A stretch of 64,000 nucleotides of DNA, from NCBI GenBank assembly GCA_945859605.1, contig OX243812.1, positions 50,398,762 to 50,462,761 of the forward strand, in the 5' to 3' direction. Positions within the stretch are counted from its first letter, which is position 1; every line of letters begins with the position of its first letter. The stretch comes from Lumbricus rubellus. Its lineage: Eukaryota > Annelida > Clitellata > Crassiclitellata > Lumbricidae. A program made the position numbers and the translations under genes. Positions 36,211 to 48,520 of this stretch are shown piece after piece. Below the pieces are notes generated by a model, which was given only the letters and a program-made list of their open reading frames with translations, searched no databases and was not told where the DNA came from.

Positions 36211-36632
36211 CACTGTGTCCGGATAAATTCCAAGGCTCTACGGAAAATATAAAAATTATTAGTAAACATTGATAGATTTTTAAAATTCCAGAAACAGTTT
36301 AATCCTGAAATATTTTGGAACTATAATTTATGTTCGAAATGTCCGCCATTGGCTTCCACGCATGCTTCGAGACGTACACGCCACTGACTAACAGCAGCAT
36401 CGACGACCAGTTGATCAAGTTCATCCCAAGCATTAACAATTCGCTCGCGGAGTTCTTCGATGTTTATGACCTTTGTCTTGTATACTTTTTCCTGCATTAC
36501 TAATAAATTACAAAGAATTTTGTTGGTAATTATGTACGGATCAAAAAGGTTTTAAAATTTTCTAATTGATTATTATCTACTATAGTTTTTTCATTCATAT
36601 ATTAGAGCCTTGGAATTTATCCGGACACAGTG
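36211..36632. mobile_element. Tc1/mariner deletion derivative with transposase C-terminus
   Basis: A 422-bp element with 29-bp terminal inverted repeats, 36211-36239 (begins CACTGTGTCCGGATAAATTC) and 36604-36632. It is flanked by TA at 36209-36210 and 36633-36634, as expected for Tc1/mariner. On the minus strand, about 36490 down to the stop at 36321-36323 reads INIEELRERIVNAWDELDQL, then VVDAAVSQWRVRLEACVEAN and GGHFEHKL. This is the typical C-terminal end of a Tc1/mariner transposase. The DDE catalytic part is deleted, so it cannot move by itself. Confidence 0.88.
36321..36490 (-). pseudogene. Tc1/mariner transposase C-terminal remnant
   Basis: About 55 residues at the 3' end of the transposase gene, inside the 422-bp element and close to one TIR. 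The frame is open to its natural stop, but the rest of the gene is gone. I know the tail (VSQWRVRLEACVEANGGHFE) as a pattern of this family. No catalytic residues are present. Confidence 0.75.
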
Positions 36633-36669
36633 TATATACATGCAATATATATGATATATATATAAATGC

Positions 36670-36700
<31 letters not shown>

Positions 36701-36704
<4 letters not shown>

Positions 36705-39433
36705 GGTGGCCTGAAAAATTTTTTTGCAATATTTTTAATCGCACACCCTCTGTTTTTGTGAGAATTGACATAAAGACCACTCAGCAATTTTTTTTAGCTC
36801 GATCTAATATGAGGAATTGCTCTCCCTGAGCCCTCTAAGAAATGCATGGGAGCGTATTCAGCAAAAATATCTGTTTTATCTAAAGATTCATAAAAAATTT
36901 CGTATCCAACAGATACTGTTCAAATTTAAACCAAGCTCTGTGCTTAAACAGCTTTCTGTAAAATAAAACTTAGAGTAATAAGTCTTTTTAGAATAAAAAA
37001 CCTGGAAAAACCATGTTTTCGACTTATTTACCATGTGTGCCGTCGAATTTGATTGTCAAGCAATGTCATCAGGTTTGTCACCCAAAAAATTGCAAGTTCA
37101 ACTCATCAACTAATTGGGCATCTCTAGTTTGCATTCTTCAGTCGAAACTATCATGGTGTCAAGCAACCTGGTAGAGTAGAGGAGCTGACACTGATTACCA
37201 TTCTTGTTGAGGACTTCTCTGAAGTCAGTAGCCAATGTAATGTGACTGCATGTTCTAGGCAGTCAGTAACAACTTTCAGCATAAAAAACAATTTTTTGAG
37301 CTGCAGTGTATAGTCATTGTTCTCTGACCACATACTAATTGGTGTACATCAGAGAGCATCTTGTGGTACATGAAGGGACTTGATTGACTGTTCGGTGACA
37401 AAGTGGGTCATGGAGAGATTCTTGAAACGAGGAATTTTGGTTGGACCAAGATGGAGAACATCTATATTTCGTTCCCTCTGCAGGACACTGACAATATCCT
37501 GCTTGTCTACATCAGAAATGTCATCACTGAATAAAGACAATGGAGCATGGTCTATGCTTAGGCACCACAATAATTATTGGAACATCACTTTCTTTCTGCA
37601 ACTTCTGTGATTTTTATCGTCAACTTGTCTCAAGTCTTCGATCAACTGCAACATCTGCAAGTCATTTTCAAGAGCATCTGTCATTAGAGATGCAGAAAAG
37701 CAGAAGCCTGCATAGATTGTGGTGCAAACACACAGATATACCTCAAATAGTCCAACTCATGCTTGCTCAGTTGGTATTGATGATGGAATCTGAAATTTTT
37801 AAACAGTATACATGCCCTTTGCCATCCAGTGAGCATGGTGGTAAGCATCCAGAACCAAACATTCTGTGTCTGCATCTTCAAGACTTCGCCCAATGGCATA
37901 AGAGCCATCCTGATAAACTCTCTATAGTCCTCACATGGTTGACCATCTTCAAGATGTCATCACAGGTCACTGCTAACAATGGCAGCACAGCCATGTTTCT
38001 GTTATGAGCTTAGACAAATTTCATCAGCCTCGTCTCTGTCCAGTGGATCAAACTTTGACTTATTGTTGAATTCCCACTGATATTTCAGTTAATTAAACAA
38101 CTCAATTCGGTTCTTTTGAGATGAAGAAAGTATCAAACATGGTGGTTGCACCAGGACAAGAAGACTCTGGGACTCATGTATTTATCTCAGTATAATTATA
38201 TAATGGGTGCAGAGTTAATTGATACTAGGGCAAAGACACTCTACCCAGTCATTAAACATTACAGGAGTGTTTCATGAGAGTGCTTAGATGAGACCAAACG
38301 ACTGGTGGACTTTGTTCTTCCTAGGACAAATTGAATTGTGTGTAGATTCTTTCAGGGACCAATTGACCTGAAGAGTTGGTGATTCCTAGGGCAAATTGAA
38401 TGGGGGGAGGGGTTGATACTCTCTGGGACCAACTCACTTGCAGAATAAAACATTTCAATTAATTTGTGGTTTCAGCAGTACATTCTATCAGTTAATTGGT
38501 CTCACAGAGAAGATACTCCACAACTAAAGCTCGCACATTCAATTTGTCTCAAGAAGTGGCGACCCTTCTATTCAATTTGCTCTAGGAAGAATCCACTCTA
38601 CAAGCCATTTGCTTCCAGAAGGAATCAACTTCCCTTTCAGTTTGACCTCTGGAGTTTCTAGGTGCAAACTGCAACAATACACATTAAATCACAGCCAATT
38701 ATAATACTAAGAATTAACTCAACCAATCTGTATATCCTTTGATTAAATTGACTTCTGGAATGTTTAAAGGGAGATTCTATTCAATCCACTAGGCTACACC
38801 TGCATTGCAAGAAAAGGAGACCCCCAACTGAACGATTGCACCACAAATAGACTAACAGTTTCCTCGCCTCCGATTCACATTTCAGTGTGACCTTGCGCAT
38901 AAGAAATTTATGTAATAATAATAATCATAATTATAATAACAATAATAATAAATGTCATAGGACATTTGTCTATTATTAAACCAAAACACACAATTTTACA
39001 AACAAAGAGGTGCTTCAAGATAAAAAATAAATAAATATAAAGATATATTTAAAGAAAGTATAAAAAGCATAATTAAATTAAAATATATATTCTGAATTTA
39101 TAGTCACATTAGTCATATGATGCCATCTATCAACTGCATAGCATAAAGTAAGATACTTGACAAGAATGATTAATTAATTCCACCTCTAGAGAAGACTTAG
39201 AGGGTGGTTGAGAGTTAAAAAGCTAGGAAAACTAGAAAATTTGCCGAAAATCGCATGTATTTATAATACGTTTAAATGTCATTTGTTAATGGGCTGTGGG
39301 AGACCACTTCCTCCAATTTGATTGGCTTAAAATTTTTACTGGGTGCTATTTACATCAATTCTCACAAAATAGGAGGGTGTGCGATAAAAAATTCCAGAAA
39401 ATAATTTTTCCCATGTAAAAATTGGCCACACTA
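36701..39433. mobile_element. Large TIR element, TTAGGGTGGCC type
   Basis: The left end (TTAGGGTGGCCTGAAAAATT, then ATCGCACACCCTC and TGTGAGAATTGA) is matched inverted on the right (TCAATTCTCACA, GAGGGTGTGCGAT, GGCCACACTAA). It is about 2.7 kb and sits in TATATA sequence. The right half contains loose repeats of CAAATTGAATT/GGGACCAA (38280-38640). Several minus-strand frames between 37151 and 37908 (for example DDISDVDKQDIVSVLQRERN) may be pieces of a decayed transposase, but I do not recognise the family. Confidence 0.6.
37151..37908 (-). pseudogene. Possible decayed transposase fragments
   Basis: Three minus-strand open pieces (37684-37908, 37349-37570, 37151-37333) lie in order inside the TIR element, in different frames. 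They have ordinary protein-like composition and no simple repeat. No domain is recognised. Calling them a transposase rests only on position. Confidence 0.25.
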
Positions 39434-39449
39434 ATATATATATATAATA

Positions 39450-41172
39450 TTAGAGTGGTCCAACTTACCATGTAAAAAATAAAATTTCAATTATCAAATT
39501 GGATCACAGTTGTCCTTGTTTCTATACACCAGGGTAGCTTACATGCCAAAAATTAAAACGATTCAATGATATTTAGAGGTGGCTCAAACTTGAAATTTTT
39601 TCTGTCATTAGAACTGCCAGACGCAGGCTAAGGCTGTTGCTGAGCAGGAATTGTATTCAGCCGAGGTGCCTCTCTTTTTGCACTGCGATTGCAAATGTTA
39701 TTTAGAATTTATCCAGACCATTCTGAAAGTGTTTCTGGAGCTGAGAGACAAGTTTCTTGTAGTTTCCAAGTTTATTAGAGAATTCAAAGCATCAAGTTGA
39801 TGCTGGTCTTCAAATGTTGAATGATCGGAGGCGGAAGCAGAGAATATAATATATATGGCCTTGCATTTGATACTGCAGCCTCACACACGGGCTTAAAGAC
39901 ATGCACATGTACAGTTGTACTCTTATCTAAGAGACACTCAATGAGGAGCCACCGCCGTAAGCTCGCATCTGTGAAATCCAGCGGGTTTTTGCTCCCACAA
40001 CCCTCGGAATTACGAATGGACCAAAACGATTTCTATGAAAAACCAACACCAACGTGAAGATTACGGCGATCTTCTGCAATTATCGCGTGTCATCCTCCTT
40101 GACAGGTGTTTGAGATAAGAAGTGCAATTTCGTTTCCAGCTTCTAGGGCAGTACACCATGCAAGGAGGCTCATCAACTTCTTGCAAAATCCTCAAAAATC
40201 AAATGATTCTCCGCATTTGGGGTGAAAAAGTTTTAACAGATCTAATGTCGGCCTTTTTTATTCTCTTGTCTATGGAGTATAAGGTCTGAAGGTCATGAAT
40301 CTTGCTTAAAGGAGAAAAAGCTCCAAACTATTACTCAACACTGTTGAACTACTCAGAACTTAATATCTGCAACGTTATTGTGCAGAAAGCTGCCACCACA
40401 GCTTTCAAGAGACATCCTTGTGTTTTTTCAAGCAATTGATTAGCCTGGTCTCTTTGACCCCGCATTGATGTGAATTAATGCAATTACCACTTTGGATTAG
40501 AATCTCAAATGTTCTGAAAAGAATTTAACATCAAACAGGATTAAATGCAAAATGTTGATCTTTGGAAATCCACTGGAATCATAATTTATGTGACAAGTCG
40601 AAGATCATGACTCATCGACCTATGATCATTGCAAGCATGTGGCTGGCAGAGATGGCTTAGGCTTTCTTCTCGACAACACCAGACTTTGTCAGTTGCATTC
40701 AATTTATCTCATATTGAGAGACAAAGCCAGGCAGATTAAAGTAATAAATTAGGCCTACTGCGCAAAGAAAAGTACCCATACAGATATTTCACCTTTCTGT
40801 AGCAAGAGTCAAGAATCAAGAGAATACCTTTTGTGAAGCCATTACAAAGCCATAAAAGTCTCTGTAGAGGAACATATCAATAAAGACTTGTGTTAATGTT
40901 GTTCTCAGTACCTAGGAACTTACTAAACAGTGAGCAATAAATAGTGATTTCCTGTCGGTTTTGTTTCAAAAGACTTTTTGGTCATAAATGCGAATATACT
41001 CACATTATGACGAAATTTCGAAGAAACAATATTTATCGTTCAAAATTGAGCCGCCTCTAGATATCCTTCAAGTGACACAAAAATTGGTCCAGATACTCAC
41101 TGAAATGATTGGAACAAGAAGAGATGTGACTTAAATCAATTTTCAGACTTTTGTCTTTTTGGACCACTCTAA
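39450..41172. mobile_element. TIR element, TTAGAGTGGTCC type
   Basis: Left end TTAGAGTGGTCCAA at 39450. Inverted match TTGGACCACTCTAA ends at 41172. Subterminal sequences also match loosely (GAGGTGGCTCAA against a reversed TTGAGCCGCCTC). About 1.7 kb with no convincing coding frame. Its terminus resembles that of the neighbour at 36701 (TTAGRGTGGYC), so the two are probably related families inserted side by side. Confidence 0.6.
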
Positions 41173-41749
41173 TATATATGTATATGTATAGGATGTGGTC
41201 TAATAGTGATTGAAGTGGTGGTTGTTTACTTAGCTGTACGCTGGTATTAATTTGGACAACGACCTTGGGGGCCTTGGGTCCCTCTTCATCAGGTCTTCAG
41301 GACAAAAATTGGATTGTCTTCATCCAATTGGATTCTGGTTCCCTGATGACCAGATGACTCTGTTCACATTGCAGGCTTCTAGAGGACTTATTGGACTAGA
41401 TTTCCAGGCATTATCTTTCTCGAAATAGCCTTCCCATTCACCCGTATAAGCTGAGGTTGAAAAAATGAAGCCGCTTAGTTATGTTTGTCGCTGCCAACAT
41501 TAGTTTTATTTTCAAGTTGAAGTTAATTTTTATTTTTATATGTTTATTATGTGAATTGTGAATGCACAGAGATTTTTGTCGCCGTACAATTATAGTTCCA
41601 AACACATATGTGCGTAATGTGATCTGAGTAAGTTTTTCGTGAGTTATACTTAAGTTTAATTTTTTATGTTCATGTTTGATGTCTGTAAATGGATGATGTC
41701 TGATGGTTTCTATCGTGCAACACATGATGTGACCAAACTAAATTTAGTT

Positions 41750-42085
41750 TTCTTTTGCATTTGAAGTTAAGTTTTACTTTTCAACTGTTTTATTGTTTCA
41801 AATGTTTTTAGATTTGAAGTTAAATTTGATAGTTTTCAACTGTTTTTCGCATTTGAAGTTCAGTTTTTAAACTGTTTTATTGTTTTCAACTGTTTTAGAT
41901 TTGAAGTTAAATGTTATTGTTTTCAACTGTTTTTAGATTTGAAGTAAAATTTTATTGTTTTCAACTGTTTTTGCATTTTAAGTTAAATTTTATTGTTTTC
42001 AACTGTTTTTAGATTTGAAGTAAAATTTTATTGTTTTCAACTGTTTTTGCATTTTAAGTTAAATTTTATTGTTTTCAATTTTTAT
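41750..42085. repeat. ~37-bp array ending just before the FN3-4 acceptor
   Basis: About seven imperfect units of TTTTATTGTTTTCAACTGTT and TTTAGATTTGAAGTTAAA. The last unit ends about 25 bp before the acceptor AG at 42109-42110, so the array supplies most of the pyrimidine-rich sequence before the exon. Confidence 0.88.
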
Positions 42086-42110
42086 TTGTGAATCTTTCGA
42101 TGCACGATAG

Positions 42111-42419
42111 TTCCCACCGCATCTCCACAGAATGTGAGTGGCAAGACCGTGAATTCCACGACGATAGAACTTACATGGACGCCTCCTCCACCGGCAAATA
42201 GAAACGGCATGATCGTAGGGTACAGAGTACTTTATGACGTAGCTGTAACAAGCCTTGAGCTTGACAATGCCACCGCTGCCAGCCTCAACATCACGGATAG
42301 TCCATATTTTCTGTCGCGTCTGGAGAAGTTTACTCCGTACAAGATATCCGTGGCGGCGATGACCCGACGTGGAATCGGACCGAGTTCCGACGTTATTATC
42401 GTGAAGACGGATGAAGATG
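42111..42419 (+). CDS. LAR-type RPTP, exon for FN3 domain 4
   Basis: Acceptor TGCACGATAG (weak pyrimidine tract), donor GATG/GTATGT, phase 1 to 1. Residues 384-486. VPTASPQNVSGK, core Trp in IELTWTPPPPANRNGMI, GYRVLYDV, LSRLEKFTPYKISVAAMTRR, and a GIGPSSDVIIVKTDED end that parallels vertebrate VLIRTNED. There are four potential N-glycosylation sites (NVS, NST, NAT, NIT). The opposite-strand frame is a shadow. Confidence 0.97.
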
Positions 42420-45119
42420 GTATGTTGTTGGTGCTTTAGGATCGGTTGTTGTTCGTCTGAATGCGCTTCTTCTTTCGCTTTTAACAGCATGTGCTTCGTC
42501 TTGTTGAGAGATCTGAGGTATCAATGGCCTTGAGTTATGAGGTTCCATGAGATGTGGTAACTAATGAGTGTACTAACTTCTAAGATGCATGGGTGAATGC
42601 TAGCATGAAAATCAGAAGGATGTGGATTCGATAGTCACTATCGCCATAAAGGTTGACTCAGTCTTTTAATTCTTTAGGAGGGGAACAACTGTAGAATTGG
42701 CCATATGGTAGAACAGATGGGTGCTTTGCAGGCTGCCATACAGTTAAATTTGATTCCTGTTAAACTGTTTGTCATCTGTTACTACTATGTCGTGTAATCA
42801 TGTAATATTACTCTTCTCGCCCTCTTCATTCTGCTGACCGCCCTGATCTATTTGTGCCTATAGATCACGAACCTCATTAACCCAGCATCAGCTTTTGTGT
42901 TGTTGGTCTTCTAATTTAAAATCACATTCCTTCTGGAATTCGTGGCAAGATTCTGGTAAGAAATTCACCTGCATCTTTTCGCTGCTTGAAGACATTTCTC
43001 TTTTCATGGGCCTGTCACGCTGAGAGCGCTTCTGAATAGCTCTGCTGTGAGAAGCGCTTTACAAATGTTTTATTAGATTAGATTACTCTGTTTGAATCGT
43101 TAAAGGATTATTATTATTATTGTTACTAAAATATTTTAGAAACCCTAGCCCTAAAATGTTATTAATATTATTTTTAAGATAGGATGGTTTGAAGTGTTCA
43201 GTTTTATAGTGAAATTCCTTGGGAGAGAGTATCCATTGGATTAATACGATGATGGTAAAAATCACAGAGTTGTGCTAAACAAAGGAGTAGAGGAGGAAAC
43301 TTAGACAAGCCCATTAAAAGAAGAGTTTCAAACTATCAATCTCAGTCTAACGTGTTTCCATCCAAGTTATGGCCTTTACATACTATGTGCATACTCCGTT
43401 CATACTCTGTTCATACTCTGTGCATACTCTGTGCATACTCTTTGCGTACTCTTGTCAAATTTTGGACACACTTGCAAGACCCGTCTTTTTACTGTTCCTA
43501 CCCATGCTGGGTTCTACACTTGAGTGATTGAATTATTAATTTGCTTGGCAAACTGAGTAATGGCAATAGTTATTTTAGCCTAGAAAAAGAGTGATTAACA
43601 ATAATCGCACTAACAATGATAACTAACAATGATAACTAACAATGATAACTAACAATGATAACTAACAATGATAACTAACAATGATAACTAACAATGATAA
43701 ATAACAATGATAAATAACAATGATAACTAACCGATTGACTATAATCGTAGCCCCCTATGCATGCTCTGTATTAATACTATAGTGTAGCTTCAATGGAACC
43801 AGCATGTCTGGACAAGACATTCTTGTCTCACATTGATAAGACTATTCGAAGACAATGGTCTTAAATTCTTCATTGTTGTTGATCAGAGGAAAAATTATAT
43901 TGAGATTAGTAATTGAACTATTATGGCCTGGGTTGTTTCACGGCTAGTATTGTGTCATGATTAACAGTACTATTATTGGTAACTTATTTAGCTCTATTGT
44001 GTGATGCTGAAATCTCGATGGATGATTGCACACCAAAGTCATGTGGTAAGCATGATGGTATTTGCTGTAGGTCGGAAACACCTTTGAGTAGATATCTGCA
44101 CAAGGTGCTATATAAATTCTCCAAATGAATAACTGACGGAGTAGGTGAAGGAATTTAACTAATATAATAAAAACAGAAATATTCTTCCTACCAAATTTCA
44201 AACTGCATTTTTGTTTAGACAAAATAGTTTTTAAAGAAACTGCTACCAGCTCAGCTCTGGAAATGCACAAGTAACATAATCAACTTCTTCATCGGCTTGC
44301 TGTGATGTTTGCCTGACTGATATGGTCGGATGAGGATATGAGAAGTCTAGCATCAGATCGGATGGTATACACTCAAAGATGCCACTTCGTTTTCTGTAGA
44401 GCAGTGCGGTTGACCTGTAATGTATGGGATTTCCTGAGTCAATATCTAAGATGTCCGTCCGCCGTGTGAGCAACAGCGGACTGCTCAATCTCCACCCCCC
44501 CCCCCCACAATATACCCCCTCCCCTCTGCGCTCTGGGTGTTTGTTGTCGCCGTTTGTGACAACGTGAAGGCAACCGAGAAGGCAACGGAGAGGAGCGGAG
44601 GAGGACATTTGCTTTTAATAAATGAACTGTCACTTTTAATAAATGAACTGTCACTTTTAATCACCGCCGGAGAACGACGCCTGCACTGTTTGCGTGGCCA
44701 CTAATACTCCAGAACTAGATGGAATTGAAGGCGTTTGGCGATGTTTGCTGGGAACTACGGACGTTGTATTGAGTTTCTGTTTTTCCAAAAACAGTGCTGT
44801 TTAACTGAGCGAATCTCTGTTTTTCGTGCTGTCCACGTCCAAGCCGAGTAAACATTAAGTTCCCGTATACGGTGTGTACTCTAAAATGCTTGAGGCACTC
44901 TGGGTGTAATTGGATAGGTGTCGTATACTGTGTGGTCGATTTACACCATAGGCAAGTGATCACTGGAACCCTGGACTGCGCTTCTAAAGAGGGAATATGG
45001 AGCCGGTAAAGAGGAGCTTGCATATGCATCTTTAATAATAATAATAATAATTAATAATAATAATGATAATAATAAAAATTATTAATATTATTATTATAAT
45101 AAAAATTATGTGTAGCGCG

Positions 45120-45325
45120 TCACAATGCCATTGCATTCAGAGCAGTGGTTAAAGTGGTTTGGGTGAGTACTGAGCAATGGGAACGCTAACTGTGTGAGCA
45201 GTGGGAACGCTGATGAAGTTTTATTGGGAACGCCCATGTTTCCAGGGTTGCATGCAAGGTGAGCAGTGGGAACGCAAGCCAAGAAATTCGAGAGCAGTGG
45301 GAACGCTGTTCCCACGCGTTCCCAC
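45120..45325. repeat. Cluster of GAGCAGTGGGAACGC motifs
   Basis: Variants of GAGCAGTGGGAACGC occur about six times at irregular spacing, and one pair is inverted (GGGAACGCTGTTCCCACGCG at 45298-45317). Confidence 0.8.
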
Positions 45326-45779
45326 CCACTTTAAACTCTGATTCAGAGCCTAGAGGCACATTTCAGGATCATTTTGAAACCTCGGACGAGGCCTGATGAT
45401 TTCTTAGAGATTCATATTTTACTCTTAAAATAATTGTTATAAATCCTCAGCGATCATTTATCCCTCGGGTAAAAAAACAATAATAATAATAGTAATAATA
45501 ATGATTACAGCAATTTATTTGGTGGCGTAAAGACTTTTATCTGTTTGCTTTTTAATGTGCACTTAGGACGGACATTTGGACACGACAAATGGATCCTATA
45601 ATTATCTGATGTAATCACAATCCTGGGACATTTTCATTCATACATTCACGATATGTGTAAAGCTCCCATCCAAAATTTAAGATGGCTACAATAGTTATAA
45701 ATTTGTGATTTATTATCACATCTTTAGTGTGCGATATATGTTTGTGTGTATTTATGCAGACATGTATGTATGCTTGTTC

Positions 45780-46047
45780 TATGAATGCGTGTATGTACAT
45801 ATAATATATGTGTAATAGTGTATGTATGTATGTTTGTATGCATAATTTAATGCATGTATGTTTGTATTATTTTTATGTATGCTTATATGATTGTGTGTAT
45901 GTACATATAATATATGTGTAATAGTGTATGAATGTATGTATGTATGTATGTATGATTGTATGTATGTTTGTATGCATACATGCATGTATGTTTGTATGTA
46001 TATTTGTATGTATTTGTGTGTATGTACATTGTATATGTGTACAGATG

Positions 46048-46082
<35 letters not shown>

Positions 46083-46165
46083 GTATGTAACTATGTACGT
46101 ATGTATGTATTATGTATATATGTATGCTTATATGAATGTATGTATGCATGTACAATGTGTAATGT
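45780..46165. repeat. TATG microsatellite
   Basis: Almost 400 bp of TATG/TGTATG units with interruptions. All Cys/Met/Val- and Tyr/Ile/His-rich frames over it are artefacts. Confidence 0.92.
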
Positions 46166-46821
46166 GTATGGATGTACGTATGCTTTCAGAGACTTCCTGT
46201 AGCGGCCTTTAAGTACCTCACAAAGTGCTGGTGTAAGTAATGTCTGGTCGTTACGTGCAGTGTATACATGTCGTCCACTGTTTTTTTGCTGTACTCAGAA
46301 TTAGCCATTGGAGACATCTTCTGACTCCTGCATCGTCATTCACAATCCCATCCATATCACTTCTGTCGTCCAACTTAAAATCCAGCTTCTCCCTACCACC
46401 CACCCTCCCTCCCACCGGTCCTCCCCCCCCCCCCCCCCCACCAGACGATGCAGCATTGAACCGAGGTCAAAGGTCAACAGCAGCGGGAATCCGAGTCCAC
46501 CCATAAAACTGCGGTGTTATGATCATTCCCATGGGTAAGATTGGAGTAGAAGGTAATGATCGGGAGAGAAGCAAGGGAAGATGGAGAAGCGGTGGCAGTT
46601 GCCTATGACATCCCTATGTAGTGTAATATTATGCCGGTGGCTGAAGAGGAGTGTTTGTTTGTGGGTGGGTTTGAGTTGAAACCATTTATTCTAATGGGGT
46701 GATGTTGGGGAGGGGCTGGAGGGATTGAGGGGGGGGGGGGGGTTGAGTGTTGTCGGTTTCAAGTGCAACAATATTATTGGGAACAATCAAGCATCGAAAC
46801 CGCAACGAACACCATAACAGA

Positions 46822-47190
46822 CTTGCTGAAAACTGACATTTCTGGAGATGAAGTTCAAATATTCATACCTTTCTATCCGTTGAAATTTATGACCTGATAT
46901 TTTTGAATCCTATTCTTGGTTCTATTCTCTACATACCTGGAAAATTTTAGAATGATTAATCATCAGGCATTAGAGATATAAGAAAACAGTTTGACACATT
47001 TTATTGAATCTAACAGAAAAATTGCTTGTAAACTGCAATTTCGGCGTATGAAGTTTAAAGATTCATATTTTTTATCCGTTCAACTTTATCTCATGAAATT
47101 TTGGAATCATATTCTTAGTCCACTTCTGTAAATATTTGGAAAATTTTAGCGGGGTACGTTGTCAGGCATTAGAGATATACGAAAAATAAT
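46822..47190. repeat. Diverged ~188-bp tandem pair
   Basis: 46822-46995 and 47010-47190 align along their length (shared GAAAATTTTAG, CAGGCATTAGAGATATA, TTCATA..ATCCGTT). The copies are substantially diverged, so this is an old duplication or two related interspersed repeats. Confidence 0.7.
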
Positions 47191-48222
47191 TTGGCTTACT
47201 TTTTTTTGAATCACGGTGTATATCTAATAAAGTAAATCTAGTTAAATGTGGATACTGTGAATGTTCCTGATAAGTGAATTTTTTTTAATGTAGATGCTAC
47301 GAATAATTGAATGTTCCTAAATTTAGTCAGATATGTGGATCCTTTTAATTTACCAGATGCAGATGTTTTTCGACATTCTTGTTAAAGCCATTATTGTTTC
47401 TGTTTTTCCCCAGGGAAATCTATTTTTGTTTTGTTTTCGTCGCATTTTTTCATCTTTTATTTTCTGTATATGGTTTGATTTATATATTTATTTTCAGTCT
47501 GTCGTTATATTTGCAGGATAGTGTTTATTTATTTACCGTCTGTCATTATTTTTGCCACAAATTGCATTGTCTTTGTACACATTAGTCTCCAATTTACTGT
47601 TACATGTTACTGCAATTGAAAAAACTGTTGAACAGTCGGTCATGTAAGATGAGACATGGTCTGAAAACTTAAGTACTATGTGAATTTTCATAGGAGTAAA
47701 AGTTTTCAAATGTAATTTTAAATAAGTACCATGCATTCTATACTTACAAAGTTTGTATTAGTTTATTACAGCATAGACTTGTGTGGATTTATGTTTGCAA
47801 TTTAAATTTGACAAGATTTAATTTTCTTTGAAGATTGATGTTATTGTGACAAGATTTTAATAATTTTTATTTCTCAAATTCTTATTTTTTCAAGATTATA
47901 AGAAATGATATAATTGTTGAAGATTCATGTTACTTGGCTAAATTAGCTTTTACTAAGAAAGTTGTGTTATTTGCTGATTAAAATTAAATTATGTGAAGTT
48001 GTAAGCAATGTTTTAATTTTAGAATGCAGTAAAAACATGACAAAGTCAAATTTTCATTATTAGTTTTTCCTGTTTTTCCCGGTTTTCATTTCCTTGAGAA
48101 AAAACATGTTTTCCGTTTCTTATTCATTTAGTTTTTTAATTACGTTTTTGACACCGCTGGTTTCCAGTGTGGCTGTTGTCGTTTAAACACAGAACATGGT
48201 GATACATGTGTGCAGTGCATAG

Positions 48223-48380
48223 TAAACTCTTGTATAAGTTATATATATATATAAGTTATATATATATATAATTTATATATAAGTTATATATATTATATAT
48301 AAGTTATATATATTATATATATATATAAGTTATATATATATATTATAATATATATATATAATAACTAATACAAGAGTTTT
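48223..48380. repeat. AT-rich hairpin element with short inverted ends
   Basis: AAACTCTTGTATAAGTTAT at the left and its near-complement ATAACTAATACAAGAGTTT at the right enclose TATATA-rich units with AAGTTATATA. It looks like a small palindromic MITE or slipped TA array. (TA)n continues to about 48490, some 30 bp before the FN3-5 acceptor. Confidence 0.6.
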
Positions 48381-48520
48381 AATTATATATTTTATATACA
48401 TATACACACATATGTATATATATATATATATGTATGATATTGTACATGTATATACCGTATATATTATGTATTATATATATATATATAATTTATACATATC
48501 AACTTCTATTCTTGTTCTAG

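Larger units (their letters stand above)
35550..42110 (+). other. Intron between FN3-3 and FN3-4
   Basis: 6.6 kb, largely transposon-derived: a Tc1/mariner derivative (36211-36632), two related TIR elements (36701-39433 and 39450-41172), a TA run between the first two, and a ~37-bp array that runs up to the acceptor. 35550-36200 and 41180-41750 look unique. No missed exon is seen. Confidence 0.8.
42420..48520 (+). other. Intron between FN3-4 and FN3-5
   Basis: 6.1 kb. LINE/SINE tail fragments at 43010-43070 and 44070-44128, a 13-bp array (CATACTCTGTG) at 43380-43445, a 15-bp array (AACAATGATAACT) at 43608-43730, poly-C at 44496-44508 and 46424-46440, a GAGCAGTGGGAACGC cluster, an AAT/ATT inverted stretch (45030-45110), TATG arrays, a diverged tandem pair at 46822-47190, poly-G at 46727-46743 and TA repeats before the acceptor. 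47240-48200 is T-rich with no gene. 44240-44700 is locally GC-rich without a recognisable product. Confidence 0.8.

Noticed and set aside
44243..44654. Minus-strand frames in the GC-rich patch
   Set aside because: Two overlapping frames across poly-C and repeats; no conserved motif.
45883..46212. Several Tyr/Ile/His and Met/Tyr/Val/Cys frames
   Set aside because: TATG microsatellite read on both strands.
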